In this document: positions 42,082-51,394 of the stretch, piece by piece
How positions within the stretch are numbered: position 1 is the first letter of the stretch
Layout of the letters: the number at the start of each line of letters is the position of its first letter
Source: DASQPA01 sp963757335
Lineage (GTDB): Bacteria; Acidobacteriota; Thermoanaerobaculia; Multivoradales; UBA5704
Direction of reading: 5' to 3'
NCBI GenBank assembly: GCA_963757335.1
Contig: CAVWRJ010000002.1
Location: 248,001-312,000, forward strand
DNA length: 64,000 nt
Position numbers and translations under genes: made by a program
The notes under the pieces: model-generated
Told to the model about the DNA's origin: nothing
What the model saw: the letters and a program-made list of their open reading frames with translations, nothing else
Databases searched by the model: none

Positions 42082-44308
42082 ATGGCAGCCGAAGTGCAGC
42101 ATCATCCGCAGAAACCGGCGCAGGAACCGGCGCAGGAACCGGGAAGTCTGTCGTACGCCGGGGGGATCGCCTGGCTGGTCTTGGACGATCCGGGGAAGAA
42201 GGTCAACACCCTCTCCTCCCGTCTCTTCGCCTGGTTCGGGGAGCGGGTGGCCGAGCTCGAACGGGAGCGCCCCCGGGGGCTCGTCGTCCTCTCTGGGAAG
42301 CCGGACGGCTTCGTCGCCGGGGCGGACATCGAGGAGCTCCTCGGAGCCCAGTCGAAAGAAGAGGTGCTCGACCTCCTCGCCCGCGGCCACGACCTCCTCC
42401 TGCGCTTCGAGAAGCTCCCCTTCCCCACGGTCGCCGCCATTAACGGCGCCTGCCTGGGCGGCGGCCTGGAGCTCGCCCTCTCCTGCCGCTACCGGGTGGC
42501 GACCGAGCACCCGAAGACCAAGCTCGGCCTCCCCGAGGTGCAGCTCGGCCTGATCCCCGGCCTCGGCGGCACCCAGCGGCTCCCCCGCCTGATCGGGGTG
42601 CCCGACGCCCTCGACCTGATCCTCACCGGCAAGCAGCTCGACGCCCGGCGGGCGAAGAAGCTGGGGATCGTCGACGCCACCTGCCATCCGACCGACCTTC
42701 GCCAGGCGGCCCTCCGGCTAGCTCGAGCTGAAAGCCCCGGCGAGGAAAGAGCTAGAGGAGCAGCGCAAAGGCGGGCACACCCTGGCCGCCAAGGCCGGCG
42801 ACCTCCTCGCCAAGACCCCCCTCGTCGCCGGCAAGCTGGTGTGGGACAAGGCCCGCGCCGGGGTGCTGGCGAAGACCGGCGGCCACTATCCGGCGCCGCT
42901 CGTCGCGATCGAGATCGTCCGCGAGGGCCTCGGCCTCCCGCTCCGCCGCGCCCTGGACCTCGAAGCCGGCGCCTTTTCGGAGCTCGTGGTCTCCGAGACC
43001 GCCAAGAACCTGATGGCGGTCTTCTTCATGAAGAACGAGGTCGAGGCGCGCGCCGCCCGGCTCGCCAAGGGGGCGCACGAGCTCGGCACGGTCGCCGTCC
43101 TCGGCGCCGGGTTCATGGGCGCCGGGATCGCCCAGGTGCTCGCCGAGCGCGGGGTGCCGGTGATCCTGAAGGACCGGGACCTCCCCTCGGTCGCCAAGGG
43201 GATGAAGGGGGCCGCCCAGCGCTTCAACGAGCTCAAGAAGCGCCGGCGGATCAAGGAGCCCGACCTGAAGCTCGCCATGGCCCGGCTGCACGGCACCGAC
43301 AGCTACGAGGGTTTCGCATGGGCCGACCTGGCGATCGAGGCGGTCTTCGAGGACTTCGCGATCAAGCAGAAGGTGATCGCGGAGACCGAGGCGGCGGCCT
43401 CCGACCGGCTGATCTTCGCCTCCAACACCTCGACGATCCCCATCGCCAGGATCGCCGAGGGCAGCCGGCGGCCGGAGAGCGTCGTCGGGATGCACTTCTT
43501 CAGCCCGGTCGCCCGGATGCCGCTCCTCGAGGTCATCCGCCAGCCCAGGACCTCCGCCACGGCGCTCGCCACCGCGGTCGCCGCCGGCCGCAAGATGGGG
43601 AAGACGGTGATCGTCGTCAACGACGGTCCCGGCTTCTTCACCACCCGGGTGCTGGCGCCGTTCCTCAACGAGGCGACCTACATCCTCCTGGACGGTGCCC
43701 GCATCGAGCAGGTCGACGCCGCCCTGACCCGCTGGGGCTGGCCGGTGGGGCCGTTCGCCCTCATGGACGAGGTGGGCCTGGACATCGGTCAGCACGTCTC
43801 GGAGATCATGGTCGAGTCCTTCGGCGAGCGGGTAGAGCCGTCGCCGGTCCTGAAGCGGCTGATCGAGGACGGCCGGCTGGGGCGGAAAGCCGGCAAGGGC
43901 TTCTACCTCTATGGCGACGACCAGGAAAAGAAGGGGAAAGAGAAGGAGAAGCAGAAGCAGGTCGACCCCGACCTCTACCGCCGGATCGGCTGGAAGGAGG
44001 CGCCGGCGGGGTCGATCCCCGACCGCGAGATCGTCGAGCGCTGCGTCTTCCAGATGTTGAACGAGACGGCGCGCTGCATGGCGGAAGGGATCATCACCGA
44101 CCCGGCGGACGTCGATATCGGGGTGATCTTCGGCTTCGGCTTCCCCCCCTTCCGGGGCGGCCTCCTTCGCGAGGCGGACCGCCTGGGTCTGGCGACCGTC
44201 GTCGAGAAGCTCGACGCCTATGCCGCCCGCCACGGGAGCCGGCTGGAGCCCGCCCCCCTCCTCCGCCAGATGGCGACGAAGGGCGAGGTCTTCTACCCCC
44301 GCGGCTGA
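42082..44308 (+). CDS. Fused enoyl-CoA hydratase/3-hydroxyacyl-CoA dehydrogenase (FadJ/FadB type), one apparent frameshift
   Basis: 741 aa if one base is removed. The N-terminal crotonase domain (about 25-200) has GFVAGADIEELLG and NGACLGGGLELALSCRYRVA (part), with LPEVQLGLIPGLGGTQRL for the catalytic Glu region. The dehydrogenase has VAVLGAGFMGAGIAQVLAERG (part: GAGFMGAGIAQ), SNTSTIPI, MHFFSPVARMPLLEV and a duplicated C-terminal domain (FGFGFPPFRGG). The frame breaks at 42719-42721, where CTAG replaces an expected CTG; on the far side LKAPARKELEEQ resumes. An AAGGAG site precedes the ATG by 10 nt. No thiolase is beside it. Function: beta-oxidation steps 2 and 3. Confidence 0.9.
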
Positions 44309-44330
44309 TCGCCGTCCGGTACGCTCCGCG

Positions 44331-44525
44331 ATGGACGCCCTGGGCTCGATTCTCCTCTACGTCGTCTTCTCGCTCCTCGCCGTGGTGGGGGCCTACCTGG
44401 CGCTCGCGAGCACCCGGAGCCGGAAGGCGGGGCTCTGGGGGGCGCTCGCCACCGGCCTCTTCTTCATCGTCCTCTATTGGGGACTGGCGGCCCTCTGGCA
44501 TCTGGCGGGGCCCACGCCGCCCTGA
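44331..44525 (+). CDS. Small membrane protein, 64 aa
   Basis: Two TM helices (ILLYVVFSLLAVVGAYLAL, part, and LWGALATGLFFIVLYWGLAAL, part) joined by a basic loop STRSRK. No family recognised. TACGCT (44320-44325) lies 5 nt before the ATG and there is no ribosome site, so a leaderless transcript is likely. It follows FadJ by 22 nt. Confidence 0.6.
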   Translation: MDALGSILLYVVFSLLAVVGAYLALASTRSRKAGLWGALATGLFFIVLYWGLAALWHLAGPTPP

Positions 44526-44609
44526 GCCCGAAGGAGACCGCCCGCAGGTTCAAACGGACCCCGCACCGAGGCGGGAAGGAAGTACGCTCTCGCGGCGTTT
44601 TATGGGACG

Positions 44610-45368
44610 ATGCAGCCGGTGGGCTACGAAAAGCTGGTGACCGTCGAGACCTTCTCGGCTCCCTGGGAGGCGCAGCTGGCGCGAGCGCGCCTGGAGACGG
44701 AGGGGATCGACTCGCAGCTCGCCGATGAGCACCTGGCCCGGCTCGGCCTCTCGGGCGCCATCGGCGGCGTGCGGCTCCAGGTGCGCGAGGAGGACGCGGC
44801 GCTCGCCTTGGAGGTGCTGCAACGCGAGGCGCGGCTCCCCGAGCTCTACCTGGTGACCGACGAGGAGGCCCGCCGGCCCCGCTGCCCCGGCTGCAACTCC
44901 GACAGCCTGACCCTGGAGCGCTGGTCGCGGCTCCTCTTCGTCGGCTCCCTCCTCCTCCTCCGCATCCCCATCCTCGTCCCGCGCCGGCGCTGGAAGTGCA
45001 GACACTGCGGCGGGATGTGGAAGGACGAGGAGATCAAGGGCAGCCCGGTGGAGATCGTCGATCTCGCCACGGAAGAGGACGTTCTCGGGGTGGAGGGGAT
45101 GGACGGCGAGGCCGCCCTCCCCGAGACCGACCTGGCCGCGCTCGTCACCGTCGGCCGCTTCATCACCCCCTGGGAGGCCCACCTGGCGCGCACCCGCCTG
45201 GAGTGCGAGGGGATCGACGCCTGCGTCCACGAGGAGCGGCTGCCCATGATCAACCTCCTCTCCGGCGAGCTCACCGCCCTCAACCGGCTGGAGGTGATCG
45301 CCGAGGACGCCCCCCGGGCCCGCGAGATCCTCGCCGCCGGGGAGAGCCGGGCGAACCAGGACCTGTAA
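44610..45368 (+). CDS. Duplicated DUF2007 protein with central zinc ribbon
   Basis: 252 aa. Two DUF2007 (putative signal-transducing) repeats: residues about 7-75, VTVETFSAPWEAQLARARLETEGI (part), and about 170-240, VTVGRFITPWEAHLARTRLECEGI (part). Between them are a hydrophobic helix (LLFVGSLLLLRIPILV) and a zinc ribbon CPGC...CRHCGG. The duplication with a buried hydrophobic segment is unusual; the membrane segment may anchor it. Function of the family is unknown. Confidence 0.75.
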   Translation: MQPVGYEKLVTVETFSAPWEAQLARARLETEGIDSQLADEHLARLGLSGAIGGVRLQVREEDAALALEVLQREARLPELYLVTDEEARRPRCPGCNSDSLTLERWSRLLFVGSLLLLRIPILVPRRRWKCRHCGGMWKDEEIKGSPVEIVDLATEEDVLGVEGMDGEAALPETDLAALVTVGRFITPWEAHLARTRLECEGIDACVHEERLPMINLLSGELTALNRLEVIAEDAPRAREILAAGESRANQDL

Positions 45369-45369
45369 G

Positions 45370-45828
45370 TTACCGCCCGCTCAAGGCCGGCTCGGGCCGC
45401 TCCACCACCTGCACGTCCCCCGCCTCCACCTTCTCCAGGATCTTCTCCTTCGTCTTCGCCTCCAGCTTCTCGCTCTTGACCTCCTGGCGCAGGCGGCCGA
45501 AGGAAGTCATGTAGACGTTGGCGACGGCGACCAGGGCGAAGAAGGCGAGGAGATAGCCCCGCCAGTCGTCCAAAAGCAGGTGGTAGCGCGTGACGGCGAG
45601 AAAGAAGACCGTCACGTAGTGGCTGAAGCAGTACTCGCAAGTGAAGAGGTAGAAGAACTTCCGCGCCAGGAGCTGGGAAGCGGTCTGGGAGCGCTCGGCG
45701 CAGTACTCGCGCGGCTCGCGGAAGACCTCCTCGTGCGTCACCGTCCAGGCGACACAGGCGATGGGGACGGCGAGGATCAGCAGCCAGACGATCTGGAGCC
45801 ACGGCTGCGAGCTGTTGGGGGGATTCAA
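45370..45828 (-). CDS. Membrane protein of unknown function, 152 aa
   Basis: TM1 at about 10-28 (IVWLLILAVPIACVAWTV), a loop with RSQTASQLLARKFFYLFTCEYCFSHYVT (part: FTCEYCFSHY, a CxxC), then TM2 and TM3 to about 110. The C-terminal 40 residues are charged and coiled-coil-like (KSEKLEAKTKEKILEKVEAG). CTAGGAGG precedes the ATG by about 10 nt. It converges on the DUF2007 gene with 1 nt between stops. Confidence 0.65.
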   Translation of the reverse strand: MNPPNSSQPWLQIVWLLILAVPIACVAWTVTHEEVFREPREYCAERSQTASQLLARKFFYLFTCEYCFSHYVTVFFLAVTRYHLLLDDWRGYLLAFFALVAVANVYMTSFGRLRQEVKSEKLEAKTKEKILEKVEAGDVQVVERPEPALSGR

Positions 45829-45920
45829 GAGATCGACCTCCTAGGAGGAGCGGTCGAGCCGCTCTCGTCAGCAAATCGTGCAACTCCCGCGCCCGGGGAA
45901 GCCTGATTTGTGGGAGGATA

Positions 45921-45972
45921 CGCTATTAAAGTTTAGGGTCCTAAGTTTTCATAAGGGCCGGGCTTATGAAAA
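45921..45972. repeat. Left inverted repeat of the fic locus
   Basis: The 30 nt 45921-45950 match the inverse of 47186-47215 at 28 of 30 positions (common start CGCTATTAAAGTTTAGGG). Inside lies a perfect palindrome, TTTTCATAAG (45946-45955), a 7-nt loop and CTTATGAAAA (45963-45972). It ends 22 nt before the fic start. AT-rich against a GC-rich background. Confidence 0.8.
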
Positions 45973-45994
45973 TTTCTTTACCAGGGTGGGACAG

Positions 45995-47167
45995 ATGAAC
46001 CGCGGAGTCCTCGGCCGATACGAACACCGCACCACGGCGCAGGAGCCCTTCGAGGCCTTCGTGCCCCGGCCGCTGCCGCCGGTCCCACCCCTGGCGATCG
46101 ATGCCGGCCTGCTCGATCTCCTCGGCCGGGCGGAGCGGGCCCTGGGACGGCTCGACGGCCTCTCCACCCTGCTGCCGGACCCTTCCCTCTTCCTCTATAT
46201 CTATGTCCGCAAGGAGGCTCTGCTCTCGTCGCAGATCGAGGGCACCCAGTCCTCCCTCTCCGACCTCCTCCTCTACGAGAGCCAGGAGGTTCCCGGCGTG
46301 CCGCTCGCCGACGTCCAGGACGTCTCGCGCTATGTGGCGGCCCTCGACCACGGAATCGCCCGGGTGCGGAGCGGGTTCCCCCTCTCCTCCCGCCTCATCC
46401 GGGAGATCCATGGCGTCCTGCTGGCGGACGGCCGGGGCAGCGACAAGGCTCCGGGGGAGTTCCGGCGGACCCAGAACTGGCTGGGGGGGACGCGGCCGGG
46501 CAACGCCCTCTTCGTACCGCCCCCCCCGGAGGAGGTGGAGGCGTGCATCGGCGACCTGGAGAAGTTCCTCCACTCCGAGACCGACCCCACCCCCGCCCTG
46601 ATCAAAGCGGCCCTGGCCCATGTCCAGTTCGAGACCGTCCACCCCTTCCTCGACGGGAACGGCCGCGTCGGCCGCCTCCTGATCACCCTCATCCTGTGCG
46701 CCGAAGGGATCCTCTCCGAGCCCCTGCTCTACCTCAGCCTCTACTTCAAGACCCACCGGCAGCGCTACTACGAGCTGCTCCAGACCGTCCGTCAGCAGGG
46801 GGACTGGGAGACCTGGCTCCGCTTCTTCCTGGAGGGCGTCGCCACGACCGCGGAAGAGGCGAGCGCCAGCGCGCGCCAGATCCTCGACCTTTTCGCCCGC
46901 GACCGGCGAAAGGTCGAAGAGCTCGGCCGGCCGGCCGGCTCCGCTCTCCGCGTGCATCAACTCCTGCAAAGGCATCCGCTCCTGACGATTCGCCGCGCCG
47001 CCGAAGAGCTCCGGCTGTCTACCCCGACAGTAACGACGGCTCTCGGCCACCTGGAACGATTGGGGATCGTCGAGGAGACGACGGGGCGGCCGAGGGACCG
47101 TCTCTTTGTCTATCGCGAGTACCTGATCCTCATCAGCCAGGGTGATGAGCCCCTGCTCGCCAGTTGA
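45995..47167 (+). CDS. Fic-family protein (AMP-transferase type) with C-terminal HTH
   Basis: 390 aa. The active loop is HPFLDGNGRVGRLL (full HxFx(D/E)GNGRxxR). The inhibitory helix motif SSQIEGTQSS is in the N-terminal part (class II Fic), so AMPylation is self-limited. The flap is near FVPPPPEEV. A winged HTH follows (LLTIRRAAEELRLSTPTVTTALGHLERLGIV, part: AAEELRLSTPTVTTALGHLE). The ATG at 45995 has only a weak GGTGGGA site. The HTH and the paired AT-rich repeats on both sides suggest DNA binding at its own locus. No Fic antitoxin gene is adjacent, consistent with the built-in inhibitor. Confidence 0.88.
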   Translation: MNRGVLGRYEHRTTAQEPFEAFVPRPLPPVPPLAIDAGLLDLLGRAERALGRLDGLSTLLPDPSLFLYIYVRKEALLSSQIEGTQSSLSDLLLYESQEVPGVPLADVQDVSRYVAALDHGIARVRSGFPLSSRLIREIHGVLLADGRGSDKAPGEFRRTQNWLGGTRPGNALFVPPPPEEVEACIGDLEKFLHSETDPTPALIKAALAHVQFETVHPFLDGNGRVGRLLITLILCAEGILSEPLLYLSLYFKTHRQRYYELLQTVRQQGDWETWLRFFLEGVATTAEEASASARQILDLFARDRRKVEELGRPAGSALRVHQLLQRHPLLTIRRAAEELRLSTPTVTTALGHLERLGIVEETTGRPRDRLFVYREYLILISQGDEPLLAS

Positions 47168-47185
47168 TCGCCAGTCGACCGTTAC

Positions 47186-47231
47186 GAAAACTTAGACCCC
47201 TAAACTTTAATAGCGCGGCGCGCTATGAAAG
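47186..47231. repeat. Right inverted repeat of the fic locus
   Basis: 47186-47215 is the inverse partner of 45921-45950. It adjoins a second palindrome, CTTTAATAGCG (47205-47215), a 5-nt loop and CGCTATGAAAG (47221-47231), one mismatch. TATGAAA(A/G)TTTCTTT follows both inner palindromes as a direct repeat (45965 region and 47224 region). It lies 60 nt before the TetR start. Confidence 0.8.
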
Positions 47232-47291
47232 TTTCTTTCGTAGCGTCCCCCATCTTGACGCCAAAAATAAATAGTCGTACATTTACTTACT

Positions 47292-47957
47292 ATGGGACGG
47301 CGACCGAAAGTCACCCGCGAAGAGGTGCTCCTGGCCGCCCGGGCGGCGTTCGCCGAGCGCGGCTTCGAGGGGACGACGCTCGCCGCCATCGCCGCTCGGC
47401 TGGACGTCAGCCCGGCGGCCCTGCTGCGCCACGCCGCCTCCAAGGAAGAGCTGTTCGCCGCCGCCATGGCCGCCGGGCAGGGGGAGATCCGTATCCCCTT
47501 CGCCTTCCTGGCCGAGCTGACCGGCGAGGAGGAGCCGCGGGCCGTTCTCCGGCGGGTGGGGGAGAGCTTCATCCCCTTCATCGAGCAGAAGCTCGGCGAG
47601 ACCCTGGCGAGCTTCATGCGGAGCAAGAGCGAGGAGTCGCGCGGGCTGTTCGCCCTGCCGTTCGACGTCAACGCCCGGCCGACCCCGCCGCAGCGGGCCT
47701 TAGCCCTCATCGAGGAGTACTTCAGGCGCGCCCACGCCGCCGGGCGCCTCCAACTCCCCGATGCCAAGGCCGCGGCCATGGCCTTCCTGGGCGCGCTCCA
47801 CTCCTACGTCATGCTGCACAAGGTGGTGAAGGTCATGGACCCGCCGCTCCCCCTCTCGCGCTACCTGGACACCCTGATCGAGATCTGGACCCGCGGCACC
47901 CCCCCGGCCCAGCCGGAGAAGGCGACCCGGCGGCGTCCGGCCAAAGGAACGTCATGA
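47292..47957 (+). CDS. TetR-family regulator
   Basis: 221 aa. The N-terminal HTH is REEVLLAARAAFAERGFEGTTLAAIAARLDVSPAALLRHAASKEELF (key part: AIAARLDVSPAALLRHA). The C-terminal ligand domain has no specific signature. It overlaps the HlyD gene by ATGA, so it probably controls its own export operon. The AT-rich stretch 47262-47291 just before the ATG (AAATAGTCGTACATTTACTT) is the likely operator. Confidence 0.88.
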   Translation: MGRRPKVTREEVLLAARAAFAERGFEGTTLAAIAARLDVSPAALLRHAASKEELFAAAMAAGQGEIRIPFAFLAELTGEEEPRAVLRRVGESFIPFIEQKLGETLASFMRSKSEESRGLFALPFDVNARPTPPQRALALIEEYFRRAHAAGRLQLPDAKAAAMAFLGALHSYVMLHKVVKVMDPPLPLSRYLDTLIEIWTRGTPPAQPEKATRRRPAKGTS

Positions 47958-48940
47958 GACGGAAGATCCTCCCCCTTCTCCTCCTCGCCGCCGCTGCCGG
48001 CTTCGCCGGCTGGTGGTTCTTCTTTCGCCCCGCCCCGAGCTCCCAGCCGGTCCTCTCCGGCTCGATCGAGGCGCGCACCGTCCAGGTCGGTTCGCTCGTC
48101 GGCGGCCGGGTGCAGACGGTCCATGTCGACGAGGGGGCGACGGTCGCCGCCGGGCAGCCGCTGGTCACCCTGGAGCCCGATCTCCTCGATCTTCAGATCG
48201 CCGAGCAGCGGACCCAGATCGAGTCGCTCACCGCCACCCTCGCCCGCACCCGGATCGGGCCGCGCACCGAGGAGCAGAGGCGCAACGAGATCGCCTGGCG
48301 GGCGGCGGAGACCAACCGCAAGCGCCAGGAGGCCTTGTGGAAGTCGGGAGTGACGAGCCGCCAGGAGTATGACAATGCCGTCGTCGCCGAGCAGTCGGCC
48401 CTGCAGACCTTGAACGAGGGGCAGCGCGGCGGGACCCGGGAGGATGTCGAGTCGGCCCGCGCGACCCTCGCCGGCGCCGGCCAGCGGCTCGCCTACCTCG
48501 AACGCCAGAGGCAGGAGCTCCAGGTGACCGCCCCGGCCGCCGGGGTCATCGAGGCCATGGACCTGCGGCCCGGCGACCTCGTGGCCCCCAACCAGGCGGT
48601 GGCGACGATCCTCGAGCGCGATCAGCTCTGGGTGCGCGTCTACGTCCCCGAGCCGCAGCTCGGCCTCGTCCACGTCGGGCAGCCGGCGGCGGTCGAGATC
48701 GACACCTTTCCCAAGCGCCGCTTCGCCGGCCGGGTGGTCGAGATCCGCCAGCAGGGGGAGTACACGCCGCGCAACATCCAGACCTCGGAGCAGAGGAGCG
48801 ACCAGGTCTTCGGGGTCAAGGTGCGGATCGATCCCGCCCCCGAGCTCAAGGCCGGCATGGCGGCGACCGTCCGCCTGCTGCCGGACGCGGCCAGCCCGGC
48901 CGCCCCGGCTTCAAAAGTCGCCGCCGGGAGACGGGGATGA
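47954..48940 (+). CDS. HlyD-type periplasmic adaptor of an ABC exporter
   Basis: 328 aa. One N-terminal TM/signal anchor (ILPLLLLAAAAGFAGWWFFF). Biotinyl-lipoyl half-motifs flank a coiled coil: GGRVQTVHVDEGATVAAGQ, helices about 90-190, then ITAPAAG-like VTAPAAGVIEAMDLRPGDLV (part). The beta-barrel domain ends at AGMAATVRL. It matches the YbhG/EmrA-like adaptors that pair with YbhFSR-type ATPase and permeases. First structural gene after tetR. Confidence 0.9.
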   Translation: MRRKILPLLLLAAAAGFAGWWFFFRPAPSSQPVLSGSIEARTVQVGSLVGGRVQTVHVDEGATVAAGQPLVTLEPDLLDLQIAEQRTQIESLTATLARTRIGPRTEEQRRNEIAWRAAETNRKRQEALWKSGVTSRQEYDNAVVAEQSALQTLNEGQRGGTREDVESARATLAGAGQRLAYLERQRQELQVTAPAAGVIEAMDLRPGDLVAPNQAVATILERDQLWVRVYVPEPQLGLVHVGQPAAVEIDTFPKRRFAGRVVEIRQQGEYTPRNIQTSEQRSDQVFGVKVRIDPAPELKAGMAATVRLLPDAASPAAPASKVAAGRRG

Positions 48941-49980
48941 GCGACCGCCCGGACAACCGACCGAACGACCGGCAGAACGACCGGCAGAACCTGGGGATCG
49001 AGGCGGCCGGCGTCAGCCGCGACTTCGGCAAGTTCCGGGCGCTCGACAAGGTGTCGCTCCAGGTGCCGCGCGGCGAGATCTACGGCCTCCTCGGCCCCAA
49101 CGGCTCCGGCAAGTCGACGCTCATCCGGATCCTCTGCGGTCTTCTCGCCCCGAGCGAGGGGAACGCCACGGTCGACGGCCTGGACGTCGCCAGCCACGGC
49201 GAGGAGATCCGCCGCCGGATCGGCTACGTGCCGCAGAAGTTCTCCCTCTACGAAGATCTCACGGTGCAGGAGAACCTCGACTTCTTCGCCTCGGTCTACG
49301 GCCTGGACGGCGCCGTCCGCCGCGAGCGCCAGGGCTGGGCGATCGGGCTCACCCACATCGGTCCCTACGTCGGCCGCCTCGCCGGGCAGCTCTCCGGCGG
49401 CTGGAAGCAGCGGCTGTCGCTCGCCGCCGCCATCATGCACCGGCCCAAGGTGCTCTTCCTCGACGAGCCGACGGCGGGCATCGACCCGGTCGCCCGGCGC
49501 GAGCTGTGGAACCTCCTCTTCGACCTCGCCGCCCAGGAGGTCACCCTCCTGGTCACCACCCACTACATGGACGAGGCCGAGCGCTGCAGCAAGGTGGGCT
49601 ACATCTATCTCTCGCGCATGCTGGCCGAGGGACGGCCGGGCGACCTCACCCGGCTGCCGGAGGTGACGCCCGAGGGGACCCGGCGGGTCGAGGCCGAATG
49701 CGAGCAGGGGGCGGCGGCGGTCATGGGCCGGACCCGCGACCTGCCCTACATCCTCGAGGTCACCATCTTTGGCAACGCCCTCCACCTGCTGGTCAAAAAC
49801 GAAGTTTCGGACCCCGAGATCGAGCGCGACCTCGAAGCGGCGGCGCGGGCGCCGGTCCACATCCGGCCGATCGACCCCTCGCTGGAGGACGTCTTCGTGC
49901 GGCTAACCCGGCTGCAGACCGATGCCGCCAATGCCGCCAATATCGCCGATAAGAAGCGGCCGGCAGGGGTGGCGGCGTGA
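48937..49980 (+). CDS. ABC transporter ATP-binding protein (YbhF/CcmA type)
   Basis: 347 aa. Walker A GPNGSGKSTL, Q-loop VPQKFSLYEDLTV, signature QLSGGWKQRL, Walker B VLFLDEPTAGID, H-loop TTHYMDEAERC. An N-terminal charged repeat (RPDNRPNDRQNDRQN) precedes the domain. The C-terminal about 90 residues are the DUF4162-like extension of drug exporters. ATGA overlap with the adaptor and GTGA overlap with the permease. Confidence 0.92.
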   Translation: MSDRPDNRPNDRQNDRQNLGIEAAGVSRDFGKFRALDKVSLQVPRGEIYGLLGPNGSGKSTLIRILCGLLAPSEGNATVDGLDVASHGEEIRRRIGYVPQKFSLYEDLTVQENLDFFASVYGLDGAVRRERQGWAIGLTHIGPYVGRLAGQLSGGWKQRLSLAAAIMHRPKVLFLDEPTAGIDPVARRELWNLLFDLAAQEVTLLVTTHYMDEAERCSKVGYIYLSRMLAEGRPGDLTRLPEVTPEGTRRVEAECEQGAAAVMGRTRDLPYILEVTIFGNALHLLVKNEVSDPEIERDLEAAARAPVHIRPIDPSLEDVFVRLTRLQTDAANAANIADKKRPAGVAA

Positions 49981-51083
49981 GGGGCTTCTGGGCCGTCCTC
50001 CGGAAAGAGGGGCTGCAGATGGTGCGCGACACCGGCACCCTCCGTTTCGCCCTCATGGTGCCGATCTTCCAGCTCGTCCTCTTCGGCCTGATCGACACCA
50101 ACGTCCGGCACGTGCCGACGGCGGTCTTCGACCAGAGCCGGACCTCGGACAGCCGGGAGTTGGTCGCCGACTTCGTCAACACCAGCTACTTCGACGTCGT
50201 CGGTTTCGTCCCCTCCCGCGAGGCCCTCCGCCAGGAGATCGTCGCCGGCCATGCCTCGGTGGGGATCGAGATCCCCCCCGACTTCGCCCGCCGCCGGCTC
50301 TACGGTCAGCCGGGGACCTTCCTGGTGCTCATCGACGGCTCGGATTCGAGCATCTCGGCGCAGGCCCTGGGGGCGGCGAACGGCCTTGCCCTCTCCCGCT
50401 CGATCGACGAGCTGGGCCAGCGCTCCGGCCTCCGCACCCTGCCGATCGAGGCCCGGCCACAGCTCCTCTTCAATCCCGACTCGAGGAGCGCCAACCTCCT
50501 CATCCCGGGGCTGATCGCCATCCTCCTCACCTTCTCGGGGACGCTGCTCTCGGCCTACGCCATCGTCCGCGAGCGCGAGCGGGGGACCCTGGAGCAGCTG
50601 ATGGTGACCCCCGCCTCGCCGCTCGCGGTGGTCCTCGGCAAGCTCCTCCCCTACCTGGTGCTCGCCTTCCTGCAATTGATCCTCGTCCTCCTCCTCATGA
50701 CCTTCGTCTTCAAGGTGCCGATCCACGGCAGCATCCCCCTCCTCCTCGGCCTCTCGACGATCTATCTCTTCGCCCTCCTCTCGCTCGGCCTCCTCGTCTC
50801 CTCGCGCGCCAAGACCCAGATGGAGGCGACGCAGCTCGCCCAGATGGTGCTCCTCCCCTCGATCATGCTGTCGGGCTACATCTTCCCCCTCTCCTCGCTG
50901 CCGACGCCGCTACGCTGGCTGGCGCAGATCCTCCCCGCCACCCACTTCATCGCCATCTCGCGCGGCATCGTCATCCGGGGAGCCACCTTCGCCGACCTCT
51001 GGCACGAGGTGGCGGCTCTCCTCGTGATCGCAGCGGTGCTGGTGGCCGGGAGCGCGCGGGCGTTCAAGAAGACGGTGTCGTGA
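49977..51083 (+). CDS. ABC-2 type permease (YbhS/YbhR-like)
   Basis: 368 aa, GTG start. TM1 at about 22-40 (FALMVPIFQLVLFGLI), a large periplasmic loop (about 45-175) and five C-terminal TMs, with the family block RERERGTLEQLMVTPASPLAVVLGK (part: RERERGTLEQLMVTP) and PSIMLSGYIFPLSSLP. Only one permease gene is present, so the pump is either a homodimer or has a partner elsewhere. Likely substrate a drug or lipid, not known. Confidence 0.9.
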   Translation: MRGFWAVLRKEGLQMVRDTGTLRFALMVPIFQLVLFGLIDTNVRHVPTAVFDQSRTSDSRELVADFVNTSYFDVVGFVPSREALRQEIVAGHASVGIEIPPDFARRRLYGQPGTFLVLIDGSDSSISAQALGAANGLALSRSIDELGQRSGLRTLPIEARPQLLFNPDSRSANLLIPGLIAILLTFSGTLLSAYAIVRERERGTLEQLMVTPASPLAVVLGKLLPYLVLAFLQLILVLLLMTFVFKVPIHGSIPLLLGLSTIYLFALLSLGLLVSSRAKTQMEATQLAQMVLLPSIMLSGYIFPLSSLPTPLRWLAQILPATHFIAISRGIVIRGATFADLWHEVAALLVIAAVLVAGSARAFKKTVS

Positions 51084-51112
51084 TCGGCACGCCCCTTGCT
51101 CCTCCTCGGGCC

Positions 51113-51379
51113 ATGTCCACGATCGATCCCCAGCGCGACCCCCAGGAGCCTATCCAGCCGCCGCCCCAGCACGAGCCCGAGGACACCCCGGCCGAGGGGC
51201 CGCCGGTCCGTCGGGCTCCCGACAACCCGACCCGCCTCCCTCCTCGCGAGGACCCTCCGGCCCACGGGCCGATCGACGATCCCGACCAGGAGTTCCCGGG
51301 CAAAGATCCGGAGTACATCGACCCGCCGGCCGAGGGCTCCGGGCTCGAAGCGCCCGTCCGGGAGCCGGAAGAGCTCTGA
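51113..51379 (+). CDS. Small acidic proline-rich disordered protein, 88 aa
   Basis: No fold or family recognised. About one quarter proline, rich in Asp/Glu/Arg, no hydrophobic core (DPQEPIQPPPQHEPEDTP; DPDQEFPGKDPEYIDPPAEG). It starts 29 nt after the permease stop without a clear ribosome site. Its absence of stops could be a composition effect, so the call is moderate. Confidence 0.5.
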   Translation: MSTIDPQRDPQEPIQPPPQHEPEDTPAEGPPVRRAPDNPTRLPPREDPPAHGPIDDPDQEFPGKDPEYIDPPAEGSGLEAPVREPEEL

Positions 51380-51394
51380 GGTAGAGTAGGGGCC

